This document shows positions 34,816 to 43,688 of a stretch of 56,280 nt of DNA, in pieces (the stretch's first letter is position 1; each line of letters opens with the position of its first letter). The stretch covers positions 1 to 56,280 of the forward strand of contig CASELH010000018.1 in the NCBI GenBank assembly GCA_949288715.1, in the 5' to 3' direction. The notes beneath the pieces are model-generated. The model was not told the DNA's origin. It ran no database searches and saw only the letters and a list, made by a program, of their open reading frames with translations. Origin of the DNA: an uncultured Bacteroides sp. (GTDB lineage Bacteria; Bacteroidota; Bacteroidia; Bacteroidales; Bacteroidaceae). The translations under genes and the position numbers were made by a program.

Positions 34816-37800
34816 TTAGAAATTAACTTTAACGTTGAAACCAAACGAGCGGGTACTCGGCATGCCGAATACGTCTACACCCTGCAAAGAGTTACCCATA
34901 GAAATGGCGCCTTCCGGATCGTAAGGAGCATTGTTCATAAAGAAGAACAGATTCCTACCTACCAAAGACAGGTCGATGCCTTTGATAACCGGCGTATTCT
35001 CAAACCATTTCTTTGGCAAACTGTAACCCAAGGAAAGTTCACGCAAGCGGATATTGGTAGCATTGTACATATAGTGTTCTGTAATACCGCTACGTCCGCC
35101 AACGGTGGTATAGAAACTTTGTACATCCGTAAATCTCCGGCCTTCCAATTCTACATATCCCCTGTTACGGGCATCACCTGTCGCCTTTGATACGCCATAC
35201 TGATCCAATTCAGCTTGCGTCAAGGACATTACGTCGCCGCCGAAACGCCCGTCAATCAAGAAATACAAGGAGAAACCTTTGTAAGTAAAGGTATTTGCCC
35301 AACCCAGATTAAAATCAGGAGTAAGATTACCCAGTTTCTGTAAGTTCTGTATCATCTTTCTTAGGCAATCCGGTCACATCATCCAATGCAATTTGCCCTT
35401 GCTCGTCACGCACGAACTTGTAACCATAGATATCGCCAAACGAGCCGCCTTCTTCCAAACGCATAGCATAAGCACCGGCGCTAGATTCACCGCAAATACG
35501 AAAATAACCTAAGCCCTCTGCTAATTCCAACACCTTGTTACGGTTTAAGGAAAAATTTACAGAAGTTTTCCAGCGGAAGTCATTCGTCATAACCGGCGTG
35601 CCACCCAATACCATTTCTATACCTTCGTTCTTAATGTCACCGGCATTGATGTAATATTGCGAATACTTGGAACCCGAAGGAGCCTCCATGGTGAACAGTT
35701 GGTTCTTGGTATGTGTCTGGTAATAAGTTAAATCTAACTCTAAACGGCTTCCAAAGAAACGCCATTCCGTACCGACTTCAATAGAAGTGGTCATTTCCGG
35801 CTTCAGCTCATCAAAAGGAGATGTTGTGTTAAAGCTAATGACACCGCCCGCTCCTACGGAGTTCAAGGGATTACTAATGTAGTTAGGAAGACCATTACCT
35901 ACCTTGGACCAAGCCGCGCGGACCTTACCGAGGTCTACCCATTCCGGCATCTTCAGAGCCTCGTTCATCACCCACGTCAAGCCGACTGACGGATAGAAGA
36001 AGCCTTTGTTCTTATACTTGGTGAAAGCCAAGGTAGAAGTCCAGTCATTACGTGCAGTAACATCCAGGAACAACCAATCTCTGAAACCCAATTGGCCAGT
36101 GAAGAATACAGCTTGCTCTTGATTATGATAAGTATTGGCATAGCTACCGCCTGCATTCAGGTTGATGTTGCCTACCGTAAAGATGTTCGGGTTATACATG
36201 CCCCCTCTAAAAGAATCAAAGCCGGTAGATTTCCCGCTCATATCCTTGATGCTGGCACCTACAGAAGCATTAACTGAGAAGTCTTTGAAAGTCTGATTGT
36301 ACGTCAACAGCACATCACCATATACATTCAAGTCGTGGGAGGAATCGGTAATGAAACGTCCGTTAGTGCCTGCCAACGAGGTGTCCGTACCTGTATACAT
36401 CTTCTGTTGATAAGAATCTGTAACAAAGTCCACGTTACCACGGGCTTGCAGTTTCCAGTGTTCGTTGAAGGTCCAGGCAGCCGTCAGGTTGGCTATGGTA
36501 CGGTAACGCTTGCCGTCGTTAGGTGTTCTGTTCAATAGCCAATATGGGTTCTGATTAAAGCTGTTCGGCGTAGTGTACCAGTTTTGTGTCATCAAGTTAC
36601 GTGTAGGGTTCAAAATCTCGTAATTGTTCTTGTAATACTCAAAACTCTTAGATTCATCGCCTTGAACATAACCACCGCGAGGAAACTCATACAAACCTAC
36701 CAACGGATTCAAGTAGTAACCACCAGAAGACGGCCGATTCTTTACATCCTGGAACATCAGGTTCACATTGGCATCCAGCTGTAATTTCTTATCAAAGAAG
36801 TTGGCTGTCTCGCGGAAGTTGAAGTTATGCTTGTTCAGGCTGTGCTTACCTACAACGCCCTTGCCATACGTGTTGGCATAGGAGAAGTAAGTCTGCATAG
36901 CTTCCGAACCAGAGCTTAATGATATAGAGTTAATGGTCGTCACACCGGTATTAAAGAAGCCGTCCGTATAATCGGGACTTCCACTGATAGGATCTCCCCA
37001 ACTCTGTGTGACGCCACCATACGAATTCTGGAACTCAGGCACGCCATAAGCCGCCCAATCCCAAGTAGTATTGGAGTTGAACGTCACGCTGGTGCGGCCT
37101 ACTTTACCCTTCTTAGTCGTAATCACCACCACGCCGTTGGCAGCCGAAGCACCATACAAGGCTGCAGCGGCAGGGCCTTTCAGGATGTTCATGCTCTCAA
37201 TGTCGTCCGGGTTCAAGTTAGAGATACCATCGCCGTTATCGCGGTTGGCGCCATCGTTGTTACCGCCCATGATGGTGGCGGTAGATTCGCTGGAGGAGCT
37301 GTTGATAGGCATACCGTCTATCACGTACAGCGGCTGGTTGCTGCCTGATACAGAACGCGAACCACGGATGTTGATTTTTACTGAACCGCCCAAGCCGGAG
37401 GAACTGCGGAGAATCTGCACGCCCGCCGTCTTGCCGGCCAGGGAGTTCATCATGTTGGCATCCTTGGCGCGGGTTAGCTCATCGCCGCCCACTACCTGCG
37501 TGGAGTAGGTCAGCGACTTCTCTTTCTTCTGGATACCGAGGGCGGTAACCACCACCTCTTCCAGCGTCTCGGTGTCTTCCTGCATGGTGATGTTGAGGTT
37601 GCGCTGCGTGCCTACCGTGACGTTCTGCGTCTTGTAGCCCACGAAGGAGAAGATGAGCACGGCTTCCTGCGAAGGCACTTCCAGCGTGAAGTTACCGTCG
37701 AGGTCGGTCACCGTACCGGTAGTAGTGCCCTGCACCTGGATGGCCACGCCGGGCATCGGTTCGTTGAACGCACCGTCCATGACCTTACCGGTCACGGTGA

Positions 37801-38194
37801 TGGCCTGCTGCACGGCATCCGCAGCCTTGGCTGCCGAAAGCATGATGTAGGAGCCTTCCACGGAATAGCGGATGCCCGAGCCGTTGAACAAGTCGGCCAA
37901 CACGTCGGCCAGCGGCCGGTCTTCCACATTGAGGGAGGCATTGCGCTGCACGTCTACATCCTTGTTGTAGACAAACAGGTAATTGGACTGCTGCTCGATG
38001 GCGCCCATGACGTCGAGCAGTTTGGCATTACTCTTATTGATGGTAATCAACGAGTTCAGATTTTGTGCCGCAGTGGCGGGAATGCCTATTCCGCCGGCAA
38101 ACAACAAGAAACAAGCCACAGCCAACATCCTGAACACTGCAGGGGCATAAGCGGCTCGGCGCGCAAAAGTTTTTTCTTTTGAATGTGTTCTCAT
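34816..38194 (-). pseudogene. SusC/RagA-family TonB-linked transporter with STN domain, frameshifted
   Basis: One susC gene split by a single-base frameshift near 35341-35349. The 5' part (35327-38194, 955 residues) has a signal peptide, an STN signalling domain (about 50-115), a carboxypeptidase-like domain (about 130-205), the TonB-box region (LEEVVVTALG) and most of the barrel, then stops after KKDDTELTETG. The next frame continues QKLGNLTPDFNLGWANTF to a terminal VNF (ends 34816). Removing one T from GAACTTACAG restores TELQKLGNL and about 1125 residues, the normal size. Real mutation or sequencing error cannot be told apart. The STN domain fits the FecR/sigma genes upstream. Confidence 0.9.
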
Positions 38195-38353
38195 ACAATC
38201 AAATACGATTTAAGAAATTTTACGATTAAGTTAATAAAATACGTCCGCCTCAACGGCAGGACATGACGTGGGGGTAAAGTCCCGTTCAGGTCTTAACATG
38301 ATGGTTCATAGGCAATCAGGTATTAGTGAAACAATTATTGATTAGGTAAAGAT

Positions 38354-39295
38354 TCATCGGATATAAATGGTATCTTGGTCGGCCGAACGCTCGTAGTTGA
38401 AACGCACGTCGCGGCGCAACACGCGCAGCAGGTTGTCCACCCCGTCAGAGATGCGGAACTTGCCGCTGAACGAGTGCTTGGAGAGTTCCCGGTTTTCCAC
38501 CACCAGCTTCACGCCGTAGTATTTCTCGATACGTTTCATCAGGTTGACAAAATTCTCGTCCGTAAAACAAATCAGGCCTTCGCGCCAGCGGTACACGTCG
38601 TAGTCGTCAATGCGCTCCACGTCGAGCTCGCCGCCCTTCAGCTTCACCCGCTCGTTGGGGGCAAGATACACCACATCCGACGTGCGGTAGTTGTTGCCCA
38701 CCTTCACGCGGCCTTCCATCAGTGCGGCCGAAAAGGCATTCTGCTCGGAGTAGGCCTCCACGTTGAACTTCGTGCCCAGCACTTCCACGTCGCACATCTG
38801 CGTATGCACCACGAAAGGCTTCCCCTCGTCGCGGGTCACCTCGAAGTAGGCTTCACCGTCCAGTTCAACCTGCCTGCCGTCTTGCCCGAAGGCCGAGGGG
38901 TAGCTCAGCGTAGAGCCGGCATTAAGATACACCTTCGTGCCATCGGCCAGCATCAGCTCCGTGCGCTGCCCCAAAGGGACGTTCACCACATTCACAGCCC
39001 CCTCGGGCACAACAGCCTGCCGCTGCTCCAGCAGCCAATAGCTGACCGCGAAGGCCAACACCAGCACTGCTGCCCAACGGGCAGCCTGTACCCCTATACG
39101 TCTCAGCAAGTAGGATGCCGGGCGGCGTTGCTCCAGTGCCTTGTCGTCGGCCAGCAACATGGCGTCGAAATAAGCCCGCTCGTCAAGCAGCTGTTGGTGG
39201 TGGGCTTCATCTTCTTCCAGCCATGCCTTGATGCGCGACTTCTCGTTTTCCGAAGCCTCGCCGGCGAAAAATCTATAAAGTGTTATCTTATCCAT
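38354..39295 (-). CDS. FecR-family anti-sigma factor
   Basis: Protein of 313 residues. The cytoplasmic N-terminus (MDKITLYRFFAGEASENEK) binds the sigma factor, one membrane helix lies near 72-90 (WAAVLVLAFAVSYWLL), and the periplasmic FecR domain follows (LADGTKVYLNAGSTLSYP, LDGEAYFEV), then a DUF4974 C-terminus (LMKRIEKYYGVKLV, FSGKF). It relays the SusC STN signal to the sigma gene next to it. A ~220-bp palindromic element sits between the two genes. It precedes susC by 160 bases. Confidence 0.94.
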   Translation of the reverse strand: MDKITLYRFFAGEASENEKSRIKAWLEEDEAHHQQLLDERAYFDAMLLADDKALEQRRPASYLLRRIGVQAARWAAVLVLAFAVSYWLLEQRQAVVPEGAVNVVNVPLGQRTELMLADGTKVYLNAGSTLSYPSAFGQDGRQVELDGEAYFEVTRDEGKPFVVHTQMCDVEVLGTKFNVEAYSEQNAFSAALMEGRVKVGNNYRTSDVVYLAPNERVKLKGGELDVERIDDYDVYRWREGLICFTDENFVNLMKRIEKYYGVKLVVENRELSKHSFSGKFRISDGVDNLLRVLRRDVRFNYERSADQDTIYIR

Positions 39296-39411
39296 ACAGT
39301 TCCGTTATCTGTATAATAAGCAATCGGGAAGCAGAAAACCCTAAAGTAAGTATGGTTAAAAAATATTAAGAAGCTGTGCAAAAGATAATTTGTCGGGCTT
39401 GCGCTATGTGT

Positions 39412-39633
39412 TTTATTCTTCATCCGCAGATGACACGGATAACGCAGATTTATATTTTGCCAGACTAAACGCCAGTGAAGCATCTCTCACATAGTAGGAG
39501 ATTCTTCGCTTCGCTCAGATTATACCTTAATAAAATAATCAAAAGAGGTTTTGAGTGTAGCTAATGACAAGCGGGTATGGGCGAAGCCCCTTGAGAATCC
39601 GCGTTATCCGTGTCATCTGCGGATGAAAAATAA
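39412..39633. repeat. MITE-like palindromic element P2
   Basis: Outer arms of about 38 bp (39412-39450 and 39596-39633) on TTCATCCGCAGATGACACGG, nearly perfect. Inside are GTGAAGCATCTC, TCTTCGCTTCGCTCAG and GGGCGAAGCCCCTTGA shared with P1, and a segment (CCTTAATAAAATAATC, AAAAGAGGTTTTGAGTG, AGCTAATGAC) shared in reverse with P4. It lies between the sigma and FecR genes, inside the probable operon. Confidence 0.85.
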
Positions 39634-39675
39634 GCACGTGCTAAATTCATGTATAAACTAAATATAGTTGATTAC

Positions 39676-40239
39676 TTAGTTTATGAAGAAAAAGAGGCAA
39701 AGAAAATAGTCGCCCAAGGCTATGCGCAGTGCCTTCAGGGCTTTGGTGATGTGATACTCCACAGTCTTCACGGAGATGCCAAGCTCGGCTGCAATGATGC
39801 GGTTGGATTGCCCCCTGAACCGGCTGCGTATCAATATCTCGCGGGTCTGCGAAGGGAGTTCCTCCAAAGCATGGCGAATCAGGTGCTGCACTTCATCCGA
39901 CAGCAGCTTCTCCGGATTGCATGCCTCCAGTGTGGATATTTTCAGTTGGAGCTCCCACTCCTCCAACGATTGCAAGCCACTCTTGGCCTGCTCCTCTATG
40001 GCCTGCCGTTTCAGTTGGTTGATGCATTTATGCCGCACCACCGAAAGCAGATAGGCGGGCAAGTTCCGGTCTACAACCGTATCCCTATTCTCCCAATAGT
40101 ACATGAAGCTATCGTTCACAACGTCCTCTGCCGCTTCGTCCGTCGCCATGTAAGAGCGGGCAAAACGGACAAAGCGGTGGAAGTAGGTTGTGTAAACCCG
40201 GTTAAAATTTAATGAATATTCTTCTTGATGCGTCATCAT
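39676..40239 (-). CDS. ECF RNA polymerase sigma factor (Bacteroidetes FecI-like)
   Basis: Sigma-70 family ECF factor of 187 residues. Region 2 is DFNRVYTTYFHRFVRFARSYM-like (FNRVYTTYFHRFVRFA, DEAAEDVVNDSFMYYWENRD), and region 4 has SQTREILIRSRFRGQSNRIIAAELGISVKTVEYHITKAL in adjacent pieces. It belongs to the group paired with FecR anti-sigma factors and STN-type SusC. It would turn on PUL 1 when the transporter is loaded. A -7 box lies 20 bases upstream. The frameshift in susC could leave this circuit without its sensor. Confidence 0.95.
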   Translation of the reverse strand: MMTHQEEYSLNFNRVYTTYFHRFVRFARSYMATDEAAEDVVNDSFMYYWENRDTVVDRNLPAYLLSVVRHKCINQLKRQAIEEQAKSGLQSLEEWELQLKISTLEACNPEKLLSDEVQHLIRHALEELPSQTREILIRSRFRGQSNRIIAAELGISVKTVEYHITKALKALRIALGDYFLCLFFFIN

Positions 40240-40259
40240 CCAGCATTCAATGTCGCGAG

Positions 40260-40267
40260 CAAATATA
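40260..40267 (-). promoter_or_regulatory. -7 box of sigma gene
   Basis: The minus strand reads TATATTTG, 20 bases before the ATG at 40239. No -33 at good spacing. Confidence 0.5.
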
Positions 40268-40581
40268 AGCCAAATTTTCTAAAGAAAAAAGAATTAGTGA
40301 AAAATGTCATTGCTCCTCCTGCTCGTAGATGCGGACGCTGTACAACACTGTTATCCGTCAATTGATATTCGGGCAATGGGATTTCCTGCGGATTGGATAA
40401 ATGAAAAACTCTGGAGAGATAGATTCTGGAATGACTTTTTCCGGACAATCAAAATCATAACATTTTACACCCGAAAATACAGAAATACCGCTGAATAGTA
40501 ATATTTCTCATATCGAACTATACTGTACTCCAGTCGGATACCTCACTGAACTGTCTGCCAATTTTATCATCTTCTTTCTTT

Positions 40582-40625
40582 CTCCTTACCCGCTCCTTAC
40601 CCGCTCCTTACCAACTCCTTACCTG
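40582..40625. repeat. 11-bp/22-bp tandem repeat array H
   Basis: Four 11-bp units of CTCCTTACCnn, which is two 22-bp units, at 40582, 40593, 40604 and 40615. Read on the minus strand they give GTAAGGAGnnGGTAAGGAG, near the GTAGGAAC start of the other 22-bp arrays. The 40240-40793 gap otherwise contains only promoter boxes and a weak 64-codon ORF (40304-40498) that I do not support. Confidence 0.6.
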
Positions 40626-40751
40626 CTTCGCTCCCGGATGCGCGCTATGGAGCGGAGGTGGAACGTAGGAAATACGGACAAGGCAGGTCTTTTATATTGA
40701 CAGGAATGTGCAAAAAATGCCGGAGGGTGGGGCGGAATGGCGGAAAAAATG

Positions 40752-40759
40752 TATCTTTG
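40752..40759 (+). promoter_or_regulatory. -7 box of AraC gene
   Basis: TATCTTTG, a perfect TAnnTTTG, 34 bases before the ATG at 40794. Confidence 0.55.
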
Positions 40760-40793
40760 CTACTGGAAACCTATATTAATTTGACTACATGCC

Positions 40794-41681
40794 ATGGAAG
40801 AAGAACCTTACATCATGCGTGAAATTACGCCACTGTCCGACCGCGATTGCTTTTACATAGCCGACCGGCGCAAGAAGGAGTTTGCTTACCCCATACACTG
40901 CCACTCGGAGTTTGAACTGAACTTTACGGAGCATGCTACCGGGGTGCGCCGCGTGGTGGGCGATTCGGCCGAGGTGATTGGCGACTACGACCTGGTGCTC
41001 ATTGCCAGCAAGGACCTTGAGCACGTGTGGGAGCAACATGAGTGTACCTCGCAGGACATCCGCGAGATTACCATCCAGTTTTCATCGGACTTGTTTTTCA
41101 AAAGCTTTCTCAACAAAAATCAGTTTGACAGCATCAAGCGCATGCTGGAGCGGGCGCAGTGCGGGTTGTGCTTCCCTATGGAGGCCATCATGAAGGTGTA
41201 TCGCTGGCTGGACAGGCTGGCCTCGGAGGAGCAGGGCTTTTATGCGGTGCTCGACTTTCTACGCATACTCTACGAGCTGTCGCTCTACGATGACGCGCGC
41301 ACGCTGGCCAGCTCGTCGTTTGCCAAGATTGAAACCTTGTCCGAGAGCCGCCGGGTGCGCCGGGTGCAGACGTACATTGCCGCCCACTACCGGGAAGACC
41401 TGCGGTTGGCCCAGCTGGCCGACATGGTGGGCATGACGCCGGTGGCCTTCAGCCGCTTTTTCCGCCTGCGCACGGGCAAGACACTCTCCGACTACGTGCT
41501 TGACATCCGCCTGGGCAGCGCCAGCCGCTTGCTGGTGGACTCCACGCGGACGGTGTCCGAGATATGCTACGACTGCGGCTTCAACAACCTCTCCAACTTC
41601 AATCGCCTGTTCCGGAAGAAGAAGGGCTGCGCGCCCAAGGAATTCCGCGAAAACTACCGGAAAAAGAAAATTGTGGTATGA
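40794..41681 (+). CDS. AraC family transcriptional regulator (cupin sensor)
   Basis: Protein of 295 residues. An N-terminal cupin-like domain (YPIHCHSEFELNFTEHATG) senses a ligand, and two C-terminal helix-turn-helix units (LRLAQLADMVGMTPVAFSRFFRLRTGKT and VSEICYDCGFNNLSNFNRLFRKKKG) bind DNA. It is the only unpaired regulator near the CE7, GH5 and PUL 2 genes and sits 5' of them on the same strand. It is the best candidate to read the shared ATAGTATCGG motif, but that is inference. The C-terminal KEFRENYRKKK is normal for the family. Confidence 0.93.
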   Translation: MEEEPYIMREITPLSDRDCFYIADRRKKEFAYPIHCHSEFELNFTEHATGVRRVVGDSAEVIGDYDLVLIASKDLEHVWEQHECTSQDIREITIQFSSDLFFKSFLNKNQFDSIKRMLERAQCGLCFPMEAIMKVYRWLDRLASEEQGFYAVLDFLRILYELSLYDDARTLASSSFAKIETLSESRRVRRVQTYIAAHYREDLRLAQLADMVGMTPVAFSRFFRLRTGKTLSDYVLDIRLGSASRLLVDSTRTVSEICYDCGFNNLSNFNRLFRKKKGCAPKEFRENYRKKKIVV

Positions 41682-41690
41682 TAAGATAAA

Positions 41691-41700
41691 ATAGTATCGG
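41691..41700 (+). promoter_or_regulatory. Candidate operator core before CE7
   Basis: ATAGTATCGG, the 10-bp core of the motif at 23659 and 45509. Here it ends 20 bases before the -7 box (41 to 42 bases at the other two sites), about two helical turns closer. Confidence 0.45.
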
Positions 41701-41720
41701 TGGCGGGCGGGCAAACGGGC

Positions 41721-41728
41721 TACCTTTG
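41721..41728 (+). promoter_or_regulatory. -7 box of CE7 gene
   Basis: TACCTTTG fits TAnnTTTG. It lies 181 bases before the ATG at 41910, so the mRNA would have a long leader containing palindrome P3. Confidence 0.5.
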
Positions 41729-41750
41729 CGTGGAAAATGAAAATTTAGTT

Positions 41751-41857
41751 TAGGCGTGGATTACGCGGATTTCACGGATTCATTATTCGTGACATCATTG
41801 CCATTTATAATTATGTGACAAAAACTTAATCCGTGAAATCCGCGTAATCCGCGCCTA
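41751..41857. repeat. Palindromic element P3 in CE7 leader
   Basis: Arms of 30 bp with one mismatch, 41751-41780 (TAGGCGTGGATTACGCGG, then ATTTCACGGATT) and 41828-41857 in reverse, around a 47-base loop. It resembles the WATTACGCGGATTTCACGGAT repeats seen in many bacterial genomes. It lies between the likely promoter and the CE7 start and would make a very stable hairpin in the 5' UTR. Confidence 0.85.
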
Positions 41858-41909
41858 AAAATACACAGATAAATTAGCATTTAATTTTTATTTAAAAAGA
41901 TGTGGTACC

Positions 41910-43193
41910 ATGAAAAAGGTAACTTTTCTTCTATTGGCTTTTTGGCTATGCGCCTCTTTTGCCATGGCGCAGATTCGCGGAAATGAGATTCGTGTAGTCG
42001 TTTCGCCCGATCACAGTGACTGGACTTACCGGTTGGGCGAGAAGTGTACCTTCACCGTGCGGGTGGTGAAGGCGCAGAACCTGTTGCCCGACGTGACGGT
42101 GGATTATGAGCTGGGCCCGGAGATGTATCCCACGGACGTGCGGAAAGACGTGGTGCTGAAAGACGGCTCGCTGACGCTGAAGGCGTCGATGAATACGCCG
42201 GGCTTCCTGCGCTGCAAGGTGAAGGCCCGGGTGGACGGCCGCACCTACGAGGGGCTGGCCACCGCCGCCTATGCGCCCGAACGCCTGCAGCCCGTGAGCC
42301 AGCTGCCTGCCGACTTCAACGAGTATTGGGCAAACACGCTGGCCGAGGCGCGCAAAACTCCGCTGAACCCCACCATGGTGCTGTTGCCCGAGCGCTGTAC
42401 GGAGTTGGACAATGTCTATCAGGTGAGCTTCCAGACCAAGCCTTGGGGCGGACGCTTTTACGGCATCCTGACGGTGCCGAAGGCCGAGGGCAAGTATCCT
42501 GCCTTGCTGCGTGTGCCGGGAGCCGGCGTGCGCCCTTATAGCGGGGACACCTATACTGCCCCGGGCAAACTGATTGTGCTGGAGGTGGGCATCCATGGCA
42601 TCCCCGTCACCATGCAGCAGTCGGTGTACGATGACTTGGCCGCCGGCGCGCTGAGCAATTACTGGACTTTCCGCCGGGACGACCGTGATGCCTTCTACTA
42701 CAACCGTGTCATTGTGGGCGCGCTGCGTGCCGTAGACTTTATTTGCTCTCTGCCGCAGTACAACGGCAAGGCCTTGGGCGTGACCGGCTCCAGCCAAGGC
42801 GGCGCCCTGTCGGTGATAACGGCGGCGCTCGACTCGCGGGTCACCTGCCTGGCAGCCGTCCACCCTGCCTTGTGCGACCACGAGGCTTGGTTTGAGAAGC
42901 GGGCTTGCGGCTGGCCCCACTATTACTTCTACTACGGCGCTCCCACGGACGAGGAGCGGCAGACGGCGCGCTACTACGACACAGCCAACTTTGCCCGCCA
43001 GCTCCGGGTGCCCGGCTGGTTCAGCTGGGGCTATAACGACGAGGTGTGCCCGCCCACTTCCATGTATGCCGCCTACAATGCCATCACCGCCCCCAAAGAG
43101 TTGCACCCCTATCTTGAAACCGGCCACTACTGGTATCAGGAGCAATGGGATGCCTGGCTGGAGTGGCTGCGGGGACAGCTGGGGGTGAAGTGA
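41910..43193 (+). CDS. CE7 acetyl esterase (acetylxylan esterase/cephalosporin-C deacetylase)
   Basis: Exported esterase of 427 residues. The signal peptide ends ASFAMAQ. An N-terminal domain of about 120 residues is followed by the CE7 alpha/beta-hydrolase fold. The triad is S295 in GSSQGG, D377 in NDEVCPP and H406 in ETGHYW. CE7 enzymes remove O-acetyl groups from xylo-, manno- or cello-oligosaccharides; next to GH5 and GH26 mannanase genes, acetyl-mannan side groups are the likeliest substrate, as inference. It precedes GH5 with a ~460-bp palindromic element between them. Confidence 0.9.
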   Translation: MKKVTFLLLAFWLCASFAMAQIRGNEIRVVVSPDHSDWTYRLGEKCTFTVRVVKAQNLLPDVTVDYELGPEMYPTDVRKDVVLKDGSLTLKASMNTPGFLRCKVKARVDGRTYEGLATAAYAPERLQPVSQLPADFNEYWANTLAEARKTPLNPTMVLLPERCTELDNVYQVSFQTKPWGGRFYGILTVPKAEGKYPALLRVPGAGVRPYSGDTYTAPGKLIVLEVGIHGIPVTMQQSVYDDLAAGALSNYWTFRRDDRDAFYYNRVIVGALRAVDFICSLPQYNGKALGVTGSSQGGALSVITAALDSRVTCLAAVHPALCDHEAWFEKRACGWPHYYFYYGAPTDEERQTARYYDTANFARQLRVPGWFSWGYNDEVCPPTSMYAAYNAITAPKELHPYLETGHYWYQEQWDAWLEWLRGQLGVK

Positions 43194-43198
43194 GGTAT

Positions 43199-43672
43199 GT
43201 GCTTTTCTTTTGCCTTGATGCAAAAGAAAAGATACCAAAAGAAAAAATCAAGCGCTGAATCTCCGGGGCTACTCCGAGCGTGTTTTTGCTAAACGGCAGG
43301 AAACTCGCTTCGCTCAGACAACCTGCCGTTCTTCACGCAAAAACGCGCCGTTCTTCACGCAAAAACGCGCTCTCCGCTTCACGCCCCTCCGCTTAGGCGC
43401 GGCCATGCGGCGTTGGGCAGAGACGCGGCACACCACGTCTCTACATAGCACGGTTTGATGCCGCATGGCTTTCCTGCATTGACCGGCGGGCGTGAAGCGG
43501 AGGGCGGCTCGAAGCCGTTAAAAAGGGCAGACTGTTTGAGCGGAGCGAGTTTCTGCCCTTTAGGCTGAAAGCTGGCCGGAGTAGCCCGACGGGCACAGCC
43601 GGGGTCCTTTCTTTTTGGCATCTTTTTCTTTCGGACAAGCGAAAGAAAAAGTACAAAGCTAAATCATTATTT
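43199..43672. repeat. Large palindromic element R, copy 2
   Basis: Inverted copy of 28765-29242, with high identity by eye. It begins about five bases after the CE7 stop and ends with GTACAAAGCTAAATC, 17 bases before the GH5 ATG. This copy has a tandem duplication of CGCCGTTCTTCACGCAAAAA and lacks the GGCC hairpin of copy 1. Only short repeat-derived ORFs are inside. Confidence 0.88.
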
Positions 43673-43688
43673 AACAACAAAATGTAAT

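Noticed and set aside
35327-35355. Programmed frameshift in PUL 1 susC (CTT-A context)
   Set aside because: Although CUU-A recalls some +1 sites, susC genes are not known to use recoding, and there is no visible stimulating structure; a simple indel is more likely.
40304-40498. A 64-codon plus-strand ORF between the sigma and AraC genes
   Set aside because: No promoter box or ribosome-binding signal in place, no recognisable family and atypical composition for the window.
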